Notes: generated by a model from the sequence alone, not told the origin. Positions 23,206 to 34,448 are shown, counted from the first letter of the stretch. The stretch: DNA of 64,000 bases from Novosphingobium panipatense (GCF_002149965.1 NZ_MSQB01000011.1:22134-86133); one strand, 5' to 3'. Made by a program: numbers and translations.

Positions 23206-24138
23206 TCACCGCACGCGCGGCTCGAACACCGACCATCCGGTGCGCTGGACGAGCCGCTCCAGCGCCATCTGGCCAAGCTGCGAATTGCCGCTCTCGTTGA
23301 GGCCCGGCGACCAGACCGCCACGCTGGCGATCCCCGGCGCCACCGCCAGGATACCGCCGCCCACGCCCGACTTTCCGGGCAGGCCGATGCGATAGGCGAA
23401 ATCGCCGGAATTGTCGTAGTGCCCACAGGACATCATCAGGGCATTGATGCGGCGTGCCCGCTTCTCGCTGATGACGCGGTGGCCGTCAGAGCGCCCGCCG
23501 TCCATCAGGTAGCGGCCGGCGAGCGCCAGCTGACGGCAGCTCATGGTGAGCGCGCAGAAGTGGAAGTAGGTCCCCAGCACCGGCTCGACATCGCCGCGGA
23601 CATTGCCGAAGGCGCGCATGTAATTGGCGAGCGCGCGGTTGCGGAAACCGGTCTCGCTTTCGGCGGCGGCCACCGTCTCGTCGATGGCGATGCTGTCGTC
23701 GCCCGCCAGTTCGCGCACGAAGCGCAGCATCTGCCCGATCGCCTCGCGCGGTTGCAGCCGCCCGAGCAGTACGTCGGTCACGACGATGGCCCCGGCATTG
23801 ATGAAGGGATTGCGGGGAATGCCATGCTCGGTCTCCAACTGGACGATCGAGTTGAAGGCGCTACCCGAAGGCTCGCGCCCCACCCGCTCCCAGAGCTGGT
23901 CGCCCACCGCGCCGAGCGCCAGCGTCAGCGCGAAGACCTTGGAGATCGACTGGATCGAGAAAGCCTCGTCCGCGTCGCCCGCGACATGGACCTCGCCGTC
24001 CGCCATGACCACCGCCATGCCGAACTTGTCCAGCGGCACCGCCGCCAGCGGCGGGATATAGTCGGCAACCCTCCCCCGGCTGCCGACCTCGCGCATTTCC
24101 TCGGCGATTGCGGTGACGATGGCGGCGATGGACGACAT
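23206..24138 (-). CDS. glsA: Glutaminase
   Basis: 310-aa serine-dependent beta-lactamase-like glutaminase (GlsA/YbaS family) that hydrolyses glutamine to glutamate and ammonia in the cytoplasm. The catalytic SxxK is S64-K67 in [10 protein letters not shown]; further family blocks are [24 protein letters not shown] and the late [14 protein letters not shown]. Length matches the family. The ATG at 24138 follows GGAGGGGAG; the longer upstream frame is only the family B repeat. Confidence 0.93.
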   Translation of the reverse strand: MSSIAAIVTAIAEEMREVGSRGRVADYIPPLAAVPLDKFGMAVVMADGEVHVAGDADEAFSIQSISKVFALTLALGAVGDQLWERVGREPSGSAFNSIVQLETEHGIPRNPFINAGAIVVTDVLLGRLQPREAIGQMLRFVRELAGDDSIAIDETVAAAESETGFRNRALANYMRAFGNVRGDVEPVLGTYFHFCALTMSCRQLALAGRYLMDGGRSDGHRVISEKRARRINALMMSCGHYDNSGDFAYRIGLPGKSGVGGGILAVAPGIASVAVWSPGLNESGNSQLGQMALERLVQRTGWSVFEPRVR

Positions 24139-24155
24139 TGGCAGCTCCCCTCCCC

Positions 24156-24274
24156 CGTCGTCCCGGACCTGATCCGGGACCGCTGGCCGTGTCCAGCCCA
24201 CCTCGCGATAGGGCGCTATCGATAGCTCATGCCTGAAGAACCGCCAGCGGTCCCGGATCAAGTCCGGGACGACG
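24156..24274. repeat. 120-bp inverted-repeat element, copy 1 (family B)
   Basis: Terminal inverted repeats of about 31 bp start with CGTCGTCCCGGAC and read GATCCGGGACCGCTGG inside. Each arm itself holds the palindrome TCCCGGA...TCCGGGA. Between the arms lie about 60 bp with the conserved blocks CAGCCCACCT and GCCTGAAGAAC. Other copies are at 27.1 and 34.3 kb. Confidence 0.9.
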
Positions 24275-24280
24275 AGCGGA

Positions 24281-26941
24281 TCACCCCGCCAGCACGGCCT
24301 TCACGGCAGCGATGGCGTCTGCCGCCTTGTCGCCGTCGGGACCGCCGCCCTGCGCCATGTCGGCGCGGCCGCCGCCGCCCTTGCCGCCCAGCGTCTCGAC
24401 GCCCTTGCGGACGAGATCGACGGCGCTGATCGTGCCGGTGAGGTCTTCGGTCACGGCAGCGGCGATGCTCGCCTTGCCCTCGTTCACCGCAACGATCGCG
24501 GCGACGCCCGAGCCCATGCGCTGCTTGGCCTGATCGAGCAACCCGCGCAGTTCCTTGGGATCGAGGCCGTCTAGCACCTGGCCGGAGAACTTGACGCCGT
24601 TCACTTCCTCGTCGGCGCTTTCCGCCTTGGCTCCGCCGCCGCCGAGGGCGAGCGCCTTCTTGGCTTCGGCCAGTTCGCGTTCGAGCTTGCGGCGTTCGTC
24701 GAGCAGCGCGGCGACGCGGGCCTCGACATCCTCGGGCGTAGTGCGCAGTGCGCTGGCGGCGCCCTTCAGCGCTTCCTCGCGGGCCACGAGCCACTGACGC
24801 GCGCCTTCGCCGGTCAGCGCCTCGATACGGCGCACGCCCGAAGAGACCGCGCTTTCCGAAACGATGCGGAACAGGCCGATATCGCCGGTAGCGCGGACAT
24901 GGGTGCCGCCACACAGTTCGACCGAGTAGTTGCGCTCGCCCGCTTCGGTCCTCGCGCTGCGGCCCATCGAGAGCACGCGCACTTCATCGCCGTACTTCTC
25001 GCCGAACAGCGCCATGGCGCCCGCTTCGATGGCGTCGTCGGGGGTCATCAGGCGGGTAAGTACCGGATCGTTGGCGCGGATTTCCGCGTTCACTTCGGCT
25101 TCGATCGCGGCAATGTCCTCGGCTTCGAGCGCCTTGGGGTGCGAGAAGTCGAAACGCAGACGCTCGGCGGCGACCAGCGAGCCCTTCTGGGTGACGTGAT
25201 CGCCCAGACGGTTGCGCAGCGCCGCGTGGAGCAGGTGCGTCGCCGAGTGGTTGGCGCGCACGGCATCGCGGCGCTCGGCATCGACCGTGAGGTTGACGGC
25301 GTCGCCCACCTTGATCGTGCCCGCCTCTACCGTGCCGCTCATGGCATGGAGACGGCCAAGCGGCTTGGCGGTGTCGGTCACGACGATCTTCAACCCGTTC
25401 GCGCCCAGGATCGTGCCGCGATCGCCTTCCTGGCCGCCCGATTCGCCATAGAACGGCGTCTGGTTGGTCAGCACCACCACCGCTTCACCGGCGGCGGCGG
25501 ACTGGACTTCCTTGCCGTCCTTGACCAGCGCCACGACCTGGCCTTCGCCGGTGGTGGAGGCATAGCCGGTGAACTCGCTGGCGCCTTCGCGCTCGGCGAT
25601 GTCGAACCAGACCTCGCTGTCGGCGGCTTGGCCCGAGCCCTTCCAGGCGGCGCGGGCGGCGGCTTTCTGCTGGGCCATGGCGGCATCGAAACCGGCGCGG
25701 TCAACGGCGATCCCGCGCGAACGCAGGGCGTCTTCGGTCAGATCGTAAGGGAAGCCGTAGGTGTCATAGAGCTTGAACGCGGTCTCGCCGGGAAGCTCTC
25801 CGCCCTCACCCATATCGCCCGTCGCTTCGTCGAGCAGCTTGAGGCCGTTCGACAGGGTACGGCGGAACTGCACTTCCTCGCGCTCCAGCGTTTCCTCGAT
25901 CAGCGGCTGGGCGCGGCCGAGTTCGGGATAGGCCTGGCCCATTTCGGCCACGAGCGCGGGCACCAGGCGGTGCATCAGCGGGTCGCGGGCACCGAGCAGA
26001 TGCGCGTGGCGCATCGCGCGGCGCATGATGCGGCGCAGGACGTAGCCGCGGCCCTCGTTCGAAGGCAGCACGCCGTCGGCCAGCAGGAAGCTGGTCGAGC
26101 GCAAGTGGTCGGCAATGACGCGGTGGCTGGCGCGCTGCTCGCCCTGCGCGGCAACGCCGGTCAGGCTTTCCGACGCGGCGATCAGCGCCTTGAAAGTGTC
26201 GATGTCGTAGTTGTCATGCACGCCCTGCATGACCGCCGAGATGCGCTCCAGGCCCATGCCGGTGTCGATCGAGGGCTTCGGCAGGTTGCCGACGATCTCG
26301 CCGGCCGACTGCTCGAACTGCATGAACACGAGGTTCCAGATCTCGATGAAGCGGTCGCCGTCCTCTTCCGGCGACCCCGGAGGGCCGCCCCAGATGTGGT
26401 CGCCGTGGTCGAAGAAGATTTCCGAGCACGGACCGCACGGGCCCTCGTCGCCCATGGCCCAGAAGTTATCCTTGGTGGGGATGCGGATGATCTTCGATTC
26501 CGGCAGGCCGGCCACCTTCTTCCAGAGATCGAAGGCCTCGTCATCGGTGTGGTAGACGGTGACGAGCAGCTTCTCGACCGGAAGGCCCCATTCCTTGGTC
26601 AACAGGGTCCAGGCGTGGGTGATCGCCTGTTCCTTGAAATAGTCGCCGAACGAGAAATTGCCGAGCATCTCGAAGAACGTGTGGTGGCGCGCGGTGTAGC
26701 CGACGTTGTCGAGATCGTTGTGCTTGCCGCCGGCGCGGACGCACTTCTGCGAGGATGTGGCGCGCGGCGCGAAGGGCGTTTCAAGACCCGTGAACACGTT
26801 CTTGAACGGCACCATGCCGGCATTCACGAACATCAGCGTCGGGTCGTTGTAAGGAACGAGCGGCGCGGACTGAACGGCCTCGTGACCATTGCTGGCGAAA
26901 TAGTCGAGGAAGGACCGGCGGATTTCGTTGGTCGTGTGCAT
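24281..26941 (-). CDS. alaS: Alanyl-tRNA synthetase
   Basis: 886-aa class II synthetase that charges tRNA-Ala and edits mischarged Ser or Gly. The catalytic domain starts [11 protein letters not shown] and includes [19 protein letters not shown]; the editing domain has the zinc ligands in HSATHLLH and CGGTH; the C-Ala domain ends with the Gly-rich [16 protein letters not shown]. Full length with no interruptions. The gene starts at 26941 with [10 protein letters not shown]. The recA gene lies upstream in the same direction, but a terminator and a repeat separate them. Confidence 0.97.
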   Translation of the reverse strand: MHTTNEIRRSFLDYFASNGHEAVQSAPLVPYNDPTLMFVNAGMVPFKNVFTGLETPFAPRATSSQKCVRAGGKHNDLDNVGYTARHHTFFEMLGNFSFGDYFKEQAITHAWTLLTKEWGLPVEKLLVTVYHTDDEAFDLWKKVAGLPESKIIRIPTKDNFWAMGDEGPCGPCSEIFFDHGDHIWGGPPGSPEEDGDRFIEIWNLVFMQFEQSAGEIVGNLPKPSIDTGMGLERISAVMQGVHDNYDIDTFKALIAASESLTGVAAQGEQRASHRVIADHLRSTSFLLADGVLPSNEGRGYVLRRIMRRAMRHAHLLGARDPLMHRLVPALVAEMGQAYPELGRAQPLIEETLEREEVQFRRTLSNGLKLLDEATGDMGEGGELPGETAFKLYDTYGFPYDLTEDALRSRGIAVDRAGFDAAMAQQKAAARAAWKGSGQAADSEVWFDIAEREGASEFTGYASTTGEGQVVALVKDGKEVQSAAAGEAVVVLTNQTPFYGESGGQEGDRGTILGANGLKIVVTDTAKPLGRLHAMSGTVEAGTIKVGDAVNLTVDAERRDAVRANHSATHLLHAALRNRLGDHVTQKGSLVAAERLRFDFSHPKALEAEDIAAIEAEVNAEIRANDPVLTRLMTPDDAIEAGAMALFGEKYGDEVRVLSMGRSARTEAGERNYSVELCGGTHVRATGDIGLFRIVSESAVSSGVRRIEALTGEGARQWLVAREEALKGAASALRTTPEDVEARVAALLDERRKLERELAEAKKALALGGGGAKAESADEEVNGVKFSGQVLDGLDPKELRGLLDQAKQRMGSGVAAIVAVNEGKASIAAAVTEDLTGTISAVDLVRKGVETLGGKGGGGRADMAQGGGPDGDKAADAIAAVKAVLAG

Positions 26942-27080
26942 AGAACGCGCCGATAATCCAGCGACGCGGCGGCGGCAAGCGGGTTGCTGCGGTCAGACTG
27001 TTCGCTTCTCGCGATAAGCGGCTGCGGTGCAGGTGTGTTGCATGTAGGCCACGGGTTTTGGCGGCTGGATTTTCGGTCGT

Positions 27081-27201
27081 CGTCGTCCCGGACTTGATCC
27101 GGGACCGCTGACCGTGACCAGCCCACCTTACGGCTAGGCGCCCCGGCGATAGCTCGTGCCTAAAGACTTGCCAGCGGTCCCGGATCAAGTCCGGGATGAC
27201 G
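27081..27201. repeat. 121-bp inverted-repeat element, copy 2 (family B)
   Basis: Arms CGTCGTCCCGGACTTGATCC and GGATCAAGTCCGGGATGACG with the same interior blocks (CAGCCCACCT, GCCTAAAGACTTGCC) as copies 1 and 3. It lies between the recA terminator and alaS. Confidence 0.9.
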
Positions 27202-27230
27202 TAATTCCCCCGCTCCCCCTGCTCGCCAAA

Positions 27231-27260
27231 CAAAAACCCCGGCGCGATGGCCGGGGTTTT
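27231..27260 (-). terminator. Intrinsic terminator of recA
   Basis: Read leftward, AAAACCCCGGC pairs with GCCGGGGTTTT (arms 27233-27243 and 27250-27260, 6-base loop) and ends in TTTTTG. It lies 40 bases beyond the recA stop. Confidence 0.88.
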
Positions 27261-27300
27261 CTTCGTCCTGCGGGGACACGCAGACTTGTTCGGCCCGGAC

Positions 27301-28377
27301 TTATTCCGCGTCGTCTTCCGCCGAAGGGCCGACCATCATTTCCTCGGCCAGCCCGGCGGTCTGCGCGCGGATCGCCTTTTCGAGGCGGTCACAGACTTCC
27401 GGGTTTTCCTTCAGGTAGTTCTTGGCGTTCTCACGGCCCTGGCCGATGCGGATCGAATCGTAGCTGAACCAGGCGCCCGACTTCTCGACGATGCCCGCCT
27501 TGACGCCAAGGTCGAGGATCTCGCCGATCTTGGAAATGCCCTCGCCGTACATGATGTCGAATTCGACCTGCTTGAACGGCGGCGCGACCTTGTTCTTGAC
27601 GACCTTCACGCGGGTGGCGTTGCCGACGATATCGTCGCGGTCCTTGATCTGGCCGGTACGGCGGATGTCGAGGCGGACCGAGGCGTAGAACTTGAGCGCG
27701 TTACCGCCCGTGGTCGTTTCCGGGTTGCCGTACATGACGCCGATCTTCATGCGCAGCTGGTTGATGAAGATCACCATGCAGCGCGAACGGCTGATCGAGC
27801 CGGTCAGCTTGCGAAGCGACTGGCTCATGAGGCGGGCCTGCAAACCAACATGGCTGTCGCCCATCTCGCCCTCGATTTCGGCGCGGGGGACCAGTGCGGC
27901 GACCGAGTCCACCACCAGCACGTCGATCGCGTTCGAACGCACCAGCGTGTCGGTAATTTCCAGAGCCTGCTCACCCGTGTCGGGCTGCGAGACGATCAGT
28001 TCGTCGATATTGACGCCCAGCTTCTTCGCATAGACGGGGTCGAGCGCGTGTTCGGCGTCGATGAAGGCAGCGGTGCCGCCCGTCTTCTGCGCCTCGGCGA
28101 TGACGTGGAGCGCCAGCGTGGTCTTGCCCGAGCTTTCCGGCCCGTAAACTTCGATCACGCGGCCGCGGGGAAGGCCGCCGACGCCCAGGGCGATGTCGAG
28201 GCCCAGCGAGCCCGTGGAGATCGCCTCCACCTGCATCGCTTCCTTCGACCCCAGCTTCATCGCGGAGCCCTTGCCGAACGCCTTGTCGATCTGTGCAAGC
28301 GCGGCTTCGAGCGCCTTCTGACGGTCCATGTTGTCCTTTTCCTTGCCTTCCTGGATCAGCTTGAGCTGAGCAGCCAT
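27301..28377 (-). CDS. recA: Recombinase RecA
   Basis: 358-aa recombinase that forms filaments on single-stranded DNA and triggers LexA self-cleavage. Walker A is GPESSGKTT (79-87), Walker B lies in [12 protein letters not shown], and the DNA-binding loop region includes [12 protein letters not shown] and [20 protein letters not shown]. The C-terminus is acidic, as usual. The ATG at 28377 follows AAGGGGAAG; an internal ATG (28329) also fits the conserved MDRQKAL start. The LexA box lies 77 bases upstream. Confidence 0.98.
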   Translation of the reverse strand: MAAQLKLIQEGKEKDNMDRQKALEAALAQIDKAFGKGSAMKLGSKEAMQVEAISTGSLGLDIALGVGGLPRGRVIEVYGPESSGKTTLALHVIAEAQKTGGTAAFIDAEHALDPVYAKKLGVNIDELIVSQPDTGEQALEITDTLVRSNAIDVLVVDSVAALVPRAEIEGEMGDSHVGLQARLMSQSLRKLTGSISRSRCMVIFINQLRMKIGVMYGNPETTTGGNALKFYASVRLDIRRTGQIKDRDDIVGNATRVKVVKNKVAPPFKQVEFDIMYGEGISKIGEILDLGVKAGIVEKSGAWFSYDSIRIGQGRENAKNYLKENPEVCDRLEKAIRAQTAGLAEEMMVGPSAEDDAE

Positions 28378-28453
28378 GTCACTTCCCCTTTGCTACCGGC
28401 CTGACCGGAAAGGTCAACGTCGCGGGGATCTATGTATCGCCTTTGTTCTCATG

Positions 28454-28468
28454 GAACAAGAGGCGAAC
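28454..28468 (-). promoter_or_regulatory. LexA (SOS) box upstream of recA
   Basis: Read on the recA strand the site is GTTCGCCTCTTGTTC, an exact GTTC-N7-GTTC direct repeat, the known LexA operator of alphaproteobacteria. It sits 77-91 bases upstream of the recA start, in a 97-bp gap that also holds the end of cckA. Confidence 0.85.
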
Positions 28469-28474
28469 AACGGC

Positions 28475-30961
28475 TTATTTCCTATTTTTAACGCCGCCTG
28501 CCGTCCGTGCCAGAACATCCCCGACTTTTTCCGAGAGCTGCTGCACGGAGAACGGCTTGGGCATGAACCAGGCGTTGGCGATGCCGATTTCCTTGCGCAG
28601 CTGCTCTTCGGCATAGCCCGACATGAACAGCACCGGCAGGTCCGGGGCGATGCGGCGAATCTCGCGCGCCATGCCGGGGCCGTCGAGCGTGGGCATGACC
28701 ACGTCGGAGACGACGAGGTCGAAGCGCCTGCCTTCCTCCACGAGTTCCAGGCCCTCCTCGCCGTCGCGGGCGCAGGTGACTTCGTAGCCCTGCCGGGTCA
28801 GCGCGCGTTCGGCGACGATGCGCACCGGGTCCTCGTCCTCGACCAGCAGGATGGCGCCGCCGCCCGCCCACTGGCTGGGTTCCGCTTCCGGCTCCTCGGC
28901 CGGGACCGGATCCGGCACGGAGCCCGGCGCGATGTGATGGACCGGCAGGTAGACGACGAAGCGGGTGCCCCGCCCCGGCTCGCTTTCCGCGAAGATGAAG
29001 CCGCCCGACTGCTTGACGATGCCGTAGACGGTCGAAAGACCAAGCCCCGTGCCCTTGCCCTGCTCCTTGGTGGTGAAGAACGGCTCGAAGATCTTGCCGA
29101 GATGCTCGGGCGGAATGCCGCCGCCGGTATCCTCGACGATCAGCGCGGTATAGTCGCCCGCCGGGATGATCTCGCTGCGCATCGCCCGCACGTCGGTATT
29201 GCTGATGCGGCGGGTGGCGAGCGTGAGCGTGCCCGGGCCGTCGCCCTTCATCTGCATGGCGTCGCGCGCGTTGACGGCAAGGTTGACGATCACCTGTTCC
29301 AGCTGCGTCGGGTCGGCGCGCACCGGGCCGAGATCGCGGTCATGCGTGACCACCAGCTGGATCTTCTCGCCGATCAGGCGGCGCAGCATCTGCGAGACGT
29401 CCGCCACCACGTCGGGCAGCTGGAGCACTTCCGGGCGCAGGGTCTGCTGGCGCGAGAAGGCCAGGAGCTGGCGGGTCAGCGAGGCCGCGCGGTTGGAATT
29501 GGCGCGGATTTGCTGGATGTCGTCATAGTCCGAATCGCCCGGCGTGTGGCGCATCAGCATGAGGTCGCAGGTGCCCAGGATCGCCGTAAGCACATTGTTG
29601 AAATCGTGCGCCACGCCGCCCGCGAGCTGGCCGACCGCCTGCATCTTGGTGGCCTGCGCGACCTGCCGCTTGAGGCGGGTTTCCTCGGACGTGTCGGTAA
29701 GGCCGAGCAGCACCGCCGCCTCTCCGAGGCCTCGCACGCCTGCAAGGCTCAATGAGACGGGATCGTCGGGCTGCGAGGCCAGGCGCACGGCGATGTCGCC
29801 GGCGGCGGCGGGGCCTTGCGCGAAGCGGCGGATCGCCTCGGAAAGTGCGCGCTTGTCGTCGCGCACGACGAGGTCGGTCGGATAGCTCGGCGGAAGCTGG
29901 CCCTCCTGCCCGGCGGCGCGCATGAAGGCGGGATTGGCGAAGAGCAGGCGCCCGTCGCGGTCGGCCATGGCAAGGCCGAGCGGCAACTGGCTGAGCAGCG
30001 CCTCCAGATGCGGCGCAGCGGTGCCGCCGCCGCCGCCCGCGCCGATGCCCTGCCCGGCTTCCACCACCAGCATCAGCGAGGGCGTGAGGTTGGGGTCGGG
30101 CTCATGCGGGGAATCGGGGTCGGCAATCGGCACATGGTAGAGCACCAGCGCCCCACCGCGCCCGGCATCGCGCGCCCAGCCGATCCGCTCGCCCTCCTCC
30201 TGGCTGATCAGGGACACGAAATCGAGGCCGGTCATGTCGGCCAGCACGTCGCCGGTCGCCCGCTGCGAGAAGCCGGCGCTGGCGGCGCGGATCATGCCGT
30301 CCGGGTCGACGACGGCGGCGGAAATGCCTGCCCGCGCCAGGCCCCGGCCCAGCTTGCCATCGACCTGCCGCACGAGTTCGCCGACCAGATCGACCGTGCT
30401 GACCGGCTGGATGCGCCAGACCAGGAAGTCGTCGCCCCGGCCAGAACGCTGGATCTCCACCCGCCAGTCGGCCGCCGTCTCGCCTTCGGTCCGCACTTCG
30501 GCGCCGGCATGGCCGTCACGCCAGGCCGCCCGCACCGCTTCGGCGAGGCGCTCCATCGCGGCATCGTCCACCGGCAGGCGCGGCGGAGGATTGGCGGTCC
30601 CGAACCAAAGTTCGAAGCTGCCGTTGGCGCAGGCCAGTCGCCCGGCCCTGTCGGTAACGGCGATGGCGGTATCGATGCGGTCGATCGCGGCGACGGTGAC
30701 CGACCAGTCGGGCTGCGCGAACTCCGCCTCTGGCGCATCCGGGCGGCGATTGGCGACCATCCAGGCAATGCCCGCAAAGACCAGCAGGGCTCCGGCGAGA
30801 ACGGCGGTCAGCAGGCCGTCACCGCTTACCGCCCAGACCAGCGCAGCGCTGGCCACCAGGGCGAGCGCGACGACCATGGTATCCGAAAGCCCGGCGATCC
30901 GGCCGCGATCCTGCCCGATGCCGGCCTGCCGGATTTCGTCGCCTCGCTGGCCTGCCTTCAT
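28475..30961 (-). CDS. cckA: CckA-type hybrid histidine kinase
   Basis: 828-aa membrane kinase that, in known alphaproteobacteria, feeds phosphate through ChpT to CtrA to control the cell cycle. Two hydrophobic helices lie at about 28-67, followed by PAS-like domains, a HisKA domain with the H-box [14 protein letters not shown], a HATPase domain ([36 protein letters not shown]) and a C-terminal receiver ([20 protein letters not shown] with the phospho-Asp, MSGYAEE). The start ATG overlaps the DUF2062 stop by 4 bases, so the two are translationally coupled. Role in CtrA control is from family knowledge. Confidence 0.93.
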   Translation of the reverse strand: MKAGQRGDEIRQAGIGQDRGRIAGLSDTMVVALALVASAALVWAVSGDGLLTAVLAGALLVFAGIAWMVANRRPDAPEAEFAQPDWSVTVAAIDRIDTAIAVTDRAGRLACANGSFELWFGTANPPPRLPVDDAAMERLAEAVRAAWRDGHAGAEVRTEGETAADWRVEIQRSGRGDDFLVWRIQPVSTVDLVGELVRQVDGKLGRGLARAGISAAVVDPDGMIRAASAGFSQRATGDVLADMTGLDFVSLISQEEGERIGWARDAGRGGALVLYHVPIADPDSPHEPDPNLTPSLMLVVEAGQGIGAGGGGGTAAPHLEALLSQLPLGLAMADRDGRLLFANPAFMRAAGQEGQLPPSYPTDLVVRDDKRALSEAIRRFAQGPAAAGDIAVRLASQPDDPVSLSLAGVRGLGEAAVLLGLTDTSEETRLKRQVAQATKMQAVGQLAGGVAHDFNNVLTAILGTCDLMLMRHTPGDSDYDDIQQIRANSNRAASLTRQLLAFSRQQTLRPEVLQLPDVVADVSQMLRRLIGEKIQLVVTHDRDLGPVRADPTQLEQVIVNLAVNARDAMQMKGDGPGTLTLATRRISNTDVRAMRSEIIPAGDYTALIVEDTGGGIPPEHLGKIFEPFFTTKEQGKGTGLGLSTVYGIVKQSGGFIFAESEPGRGTRFVVYLPVHHIAPGSVPDPVPAEEPEAEPSQWAGGGAILLVEDEDPVRIVAERALTRQGYEVTCARDGEEGLELVEEGRRFDLVVSDVVMPTLDGPGMAREIRRIAPDLPVLFMSGYAEEQLRKEIGIANAWFMPKPFSVQQLSEKVGDVLARTAGGVKNRK

Positions 30962-31575
30962 GCAATCCCTTCCGTGTCGCCCGGCTTGACCGAGGAATGG
31001 CCCTCTTCGCTTTCGGCATGGCGGAACAGCGAGCGGTGGCGGCGCGCGTGGTGCTTGCGGCCGATCCAGTAGCGCCAGAACCACATGGCCAGGAAATAGC
31101 TGACGAAAGCGGCGACGATCGACTGGATGAACAGGCCGATCAGAACGGCGGGCGCGGTGTCCGAAAGCAGCCAGCCGCGCCACTCGGCCAGCCCCGCGCC
31201 TTCGCGCACCATGGCCTCCACCGTGGCGATGTCCGCATGGTAGCCGAAGCTGTTGCCGATCGCGACGGCGACCGGGAGGATGATCAGCAGCGTCGTCACC
31301 GGATTGGAAATGAAGGTGACGGCGGCGGCGAGCGGGATATTGCCGCGAAACGGCACGCACATCAGCGCCGCGCCGACGATCTGCACGCCGGGAATCAGCG
31401 CGAAGATGCCGATGAACATGCCCACCGCCACGCCGCGCGGCACCGAGCGGCGGGTAAAGCGGAACAGTTCGGGGCGGCGCGTGAAAGGCGCGGTGAAGCG
31501 ATTCGCCTCAAGCTGCGCATGCGTGGGCATCTGGCCGTGAAGCCAGGCGCCCAGGCGGTGCAGCAGCGCGCTCAC
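30958..31575 (-). CDS. DUF2062 membrane protein
   Basis: 205-aa inner-membrane protein of the DUF2062 family, function unknown. Three hydrophobic segments are visible: [16 protein letters not shown] with [26 protein letters not shown], and [18 protein letters not shown]; the motif [18 protein letters not shown] is typical. The N-terminus and the tail ([13 protein letters not shown]) are basic. It starts with GTG sharing 4 bases (GTGA) with the smpB stop and ends sharing ATGA with the cckA start. So smpB, this gene and cckA form one tightly coupled operon. Confidence 0.88.
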   Translation of the reverse strand: MSALLHRLGAWLHGQMPTHAQLEANRFTAPFTRRPELFRFTRRSVPRGVAVGMFIGIFALIPGVQIVGAALMCVPFRGNIPLAAAVTFISNPVTTLLIILPVAVAIGNSFGYHADIATVEAMVREGAGLAEWRGWLLSDTAPAVLIGLFIQSIVAAFVSYFLAMWFWRYWIGRKHHARRHRSLFRHAESEEGHSSVKPGDTEGIA

Positions 31576-32054
31576 TTGTGCTCGCGCAGGATGCGGCCCT
31601 GCTCCCGCTTCCAGTCGCGTTCCTTGATCGTATGGCGCTTGTCCGCCGCGTTCTTGCCCTTGGCCAGGGCCAGTTCGACCTTGGCGCGGCCGCGTCCGTT
31701 GAAATAGATCGAGAGCGGCACCAGCGTCATGCCCTTGCGCTCCACCGAGCCTTGCAGGCGCGAGATCTCGCGTTCGTGCAGCAGCAGCTTGCGCGGGCGC
31801 TTGGGCGTGTGGTTGTAGCGGTTGCCGTGGCTGAATTCCGGCACGTTGGAATTCACCAGCCAGCATTCGCCGTTCTTGATCTCGGCGTAGGATTCCGCGA
31901 TCGACCCTTCGCCGAACCGCAGCGATTTCACCTCGGTACCGGTCAGCGCGATGCCGGCCTCGAAGGTTTCCTCGATGTGGTACTCGAAGCGGGCCTTGCG
32001 GTTTTCCGCGACGCTCTTGTGCTTGTCGAATGTCTTGTGCTGCGGACGTGCCAT
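31572..32054 (-). CDS. smpB: SsrA-binding protein SmpB
   Basis: 160-aa partner of tmRNA in trans-translation, which rescues stalled ribosomes. The beta-barrel motifs [29 protein letters not shown] and the late [20 protein letters not shown] are all present, as is the basic C-terminal tail that enters the mRNA channel. Length is normal. The tmRNA gene itself was not seen in the window. Confidence 0.97.
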   Translation of the reverse strand: MARPQHKTFDKHKSVAENRKARFEYHIEETFEAGIALTGTEVKSLRFGEGSIAESYAEIKNGECWLVNSNVPEFSHGNRYNHTPKRPRKLLLHEREISRLQGSVERKGMTLVPLSIYFNGRGRAKVELALAKGKNAADKRHTIKERDWKREQGRILREHK

Positions 32055-32301
32055 GATGACCCGGCATGTAGGGATTCGCGCGCAAAAAGGAAACGCCCCC
32101 TTTGCGTCATTTCGTCATGTCGTGACCGGCCCCGGACGAGAGGCGCGGGCGAAGCCTTCCCCGGCTCGCCCCTCCGCCCCCGACCGCCCTGCGCAAGTGC
32201 CGACAGGATGACGCTAATTTAATCGCGGAGACGCCGCCAATTGTCCTTGCCAAAATCGCGCGGCGGCTCGAAGGATCGGGAACAAACGGGGGAAATACAT
32301 C

Positions 32302-34239
32302 TTGCGCCTGATACTTGCGACGGTCCTTCCGGCCGTGCTTCTTGTTGCCGAAGCGGCGTCTGCAGCCGCTGTCGAACCGCCATCGCTGGATTTCTACGGC
32401 GAGCTTCCGCAAGTAGAGGACGCCGCGATCTCGCCGGACGGCCACTCCATCGCCAGCGTCGTGCGAACCGGCGGCGAGCGCCGGGTTCTCGTGCTGAAGG
32501 ACGGCAAGACCCTGCTCAACGCCTCGCCGGGCACCACCAAGGTCCGCGCGATCGAATGGGCGGACAACGACACCGTGCTGCTGACCAACAGCGCCACGGT
32601 GCCGCTTTTCGGTTTCATGGCCGAGAAATACGAGATGACCGGCACGATCATCCTGCCGATGCGGGCCGGTAACGAATCGGGCATGGTCTTCGGCAAGAGC
32701 AAGGCGATCGCGAAGACCACGCGCGGGCGCTACGGCATCCGCACCGTGGACGGGCGCACGGTCGGCTATTTCGGCGGGATCGCGCTCGACGTGGACGGTT
32801 TGAACACCCGCTGGCGCCACGGCCGCGCGACGCTCTATGCCGTGGACATCGCCACCAACCGCCCCCGCGTTCTCGCGCCGCCGCCCGGCGAGGAACATTA
32901 CCGCGACTGGCTGATCGACCGGGGCGGCAATGTCGCCGTCATTCTCGACATCTCGGAGACGAACGGCAGCTGGAAGATCACCGTGCCCAAGGGACCGGAA
33001 CTGGCGCGCGGCGTGGATCCCACCGGCGACGTCAGCCTGATCTCGTTCGGCAAGGGCGGCTCCACGGTCGTCTATGAGATCGAGGACGAGGACGGCACCT
33101 CGCACTGGTACGAAGTGCCGCTGGCCGGCGGAGAGGCGAAAGAGATCCTCGGCGACGTCGCCATCGATCGCCTCTTCGTGGACCGCAGCAGCGGCGACAT
33201 GATCGGCTACCGCACCGCGGGCGAAACCCCGCAGACGGTCATGGACAATCCCGTCTACCAGAGCGCGATCAGCCGCATCTTCAAGGCCTTCGCCGGCCGC
33301 GAGGCGCATCTGATCGACTGGACGCCCGATTTCTCGAACGTGCTGGTGCGCACCACCGGCAACAGGGACAGCGGCACCTGGTATCTCGTGGACGTGCGCG
33401 CCAAGCGGGCCGACCCGATCGGCAACGAGCGGCCGGAAATCGCCCCGGAGCAGGTCGGCGCCATTTCCACGGTCGGCTACAAGGCGCAGGACGGCCTCGA
33501 CATGGACGGGATCCTCACGCTTCCGCCCGGCCGCGAGGCGAAGAACCTACCGGTGATCCTGCTGCCCCACGGCGGCCCCGCCGCGCATGACAAGGCCGAG
33601 TTCGACTGGCGGGCACAGGCCTTCGCCTCGCGCGGCTATGCCGTGTTCCAGCCCAATTTCCGCGGCTCCACCGGCCGCACCGATGCCTTCCGCCATGCCG
33701 GAGACGGCCAGTGGGGCCGCAAGATGCAGACCGACATTTCCGACGGTTTGGCCGAACTGGCCAAGCGCGGGATCGTCGATCCCAAACGCGCCTGCATCGT
33801 CGGCGCCAGCTACGGCGGCTATGCGGCGCTGGCGGGCGTCACCCTGCAACAGGGGCTCTACCGCTGCGCGGTCTCGGTGGCCGGGGTGGCCGATCTCAAG
33901 CTGATGTATGCCACCGACATCCGCGAGAGCGGCGATTCGAAGATGCTCACCAAGTCCCTGCGCGAACAGCTGGGCGACCCCAGGCTCTACGACGAAGTCT
34001 CACCCCGCCGCTTCGCCGCGCGCGCCGATGCGCCCGTGCTGCTGATCCACGGCAAGGACGACACGGTGGTCGGCTACAAGCAGAGCCTGGTCATGGCCGA
34101 TGCCCTGAAGGACGCCGGAAAGCCCTACGAACTGGTGACGCTGGCGGGGGAAGACCACTGGCTCTCGCGCGAGGAAACCCGCAAGCGCATGCTCTCGGAA
34201 GCCATGCGTTTCGTGCAGAAGCACAATCCGGCGGATTGA
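32302..34239 (+). CDS. S9 family serine peptidase (prolyl oligopeptidase/acylaminoacyl type), exported
   Basis: 645-aa secreted peptidase. It starts with TTG after GGGGGAAA, with a signal peptide at about 1-22. A beta-propeller-like N-terminal part with WD-like repeats precedes a C-terminal alpha/beta hydrolase domain with the nucleophile in GASYGGYAA, the Asp in HGKDDTVV and the His in EDHWLS. S9 enzymes cleave short peptides. It sits rightward between smpB and dapA, which run leftward; a family B repeat follows it. It looks inserted in a conserved slt-dapA-smpB order, which is inference. Confidence 0.88.
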   Translation: MRLILATVLPAVLLVAEAASAAAVEPPSLDFYGELPQVEDAAISPDGHSIASVVRTGGERRVLVLKDGKTLLNASPGTTKVRAIEWADNDTVLLTNSATVPLFGFMAEKYEMTGTIILPMRAGNESGMVFGKSKAIAKTTRGRYGIRTVDGRTVGYFGGIALDVDGLNTRWRHGRATLYAVDIATNRPRVLAPPPGEEHYRDWLIDRGGNVAVILDISETNGSWKITVPKGPELARGVDPTGDVSLISFGKGGSTVVYEIEDEDGTSHWYEVPLAGGEAKEILGDVAIDRLFVDRSSGDMIGYRTAGETPQTVMDNPVYQSAISRIFKAFAGREAHLIDWTPDFSNVLVRTTGNRDSGTWYLVDVRAKRADPIGNERPEIAPEQVGAISTVGYKAQDGLDMDGILTLPPGREAKNLPVILLPHGGPAAHDKAEFDWRAQAFASRGYAVFQPNFRGSTGRTDAFRHAGDGQWGRKMQTDISDGLAELAKRGIVDPKRACIVGASYGGYAALAGVTLQQGLYRCAVSVAGVADLKLMYATDIRESGDSKMLTKSLREQLGDPRLYDEVSPRRFAARADAPVLLIHGKDDTVVGYKQSLVMADALKDAGKPYELVTLAGEDHWLSREETRKRMLSEAMRFVQKHNPAD

Positions 34240-34276
34240 GGGGCCGGCGGATTGAGGGGAGCGGGCCGAGATCAGC

Positions 34277-34397
34277 CGTCGTCCCGGGCTTGACCCGGGA
34301 CCGCTGGCCGTGAACAGCCCACCTCTCGGCAAGCCGCCCAGCCGATGGCGCGCGCCTGAAGAACTGCCAGCGGTCCCGGGTCAAGCCCGAGACGACG
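34277..34397. repeat. 121-bp inverted-repeat element, copy 3 (family B)
   Basis: Arms CGTCGTCCCGGGCTTGACCC and GGGTCAAGCCCGAGACGACG, with the same interior blocks as the other two copies. Paired changes in the arms (A-T to G-C) keep the stem intact, a sign that pairing matters. It lies between the convergent ends of the S9 peptidase gene and dapA. Confidence 0.9.
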
Positions 34398-34448
34398 CCG
34401 TTCTTCAAGCCCCATTCCTCAGGCCGCCATTCCTCAGGCCGCCAATCC

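Larger units (their letters stand above)
26942..27300. other. Intergenic space between recA end and alaS start
   Basis: 359 bases without a gene. It contains a family B repeat (27081-27201), the recA terminator (27231-27260) and, next to alaS, about 135 bases that should hold the alaS promoter. I see no RNA gene. Confidence 0.6.

Noticed and set aside
24139..24261. N-terminal extension of glutaminase to 24261
   Set aside because: The extra 41 codons are read from a family B repeat; the GGAGGGGAG site supports the start at 24138.
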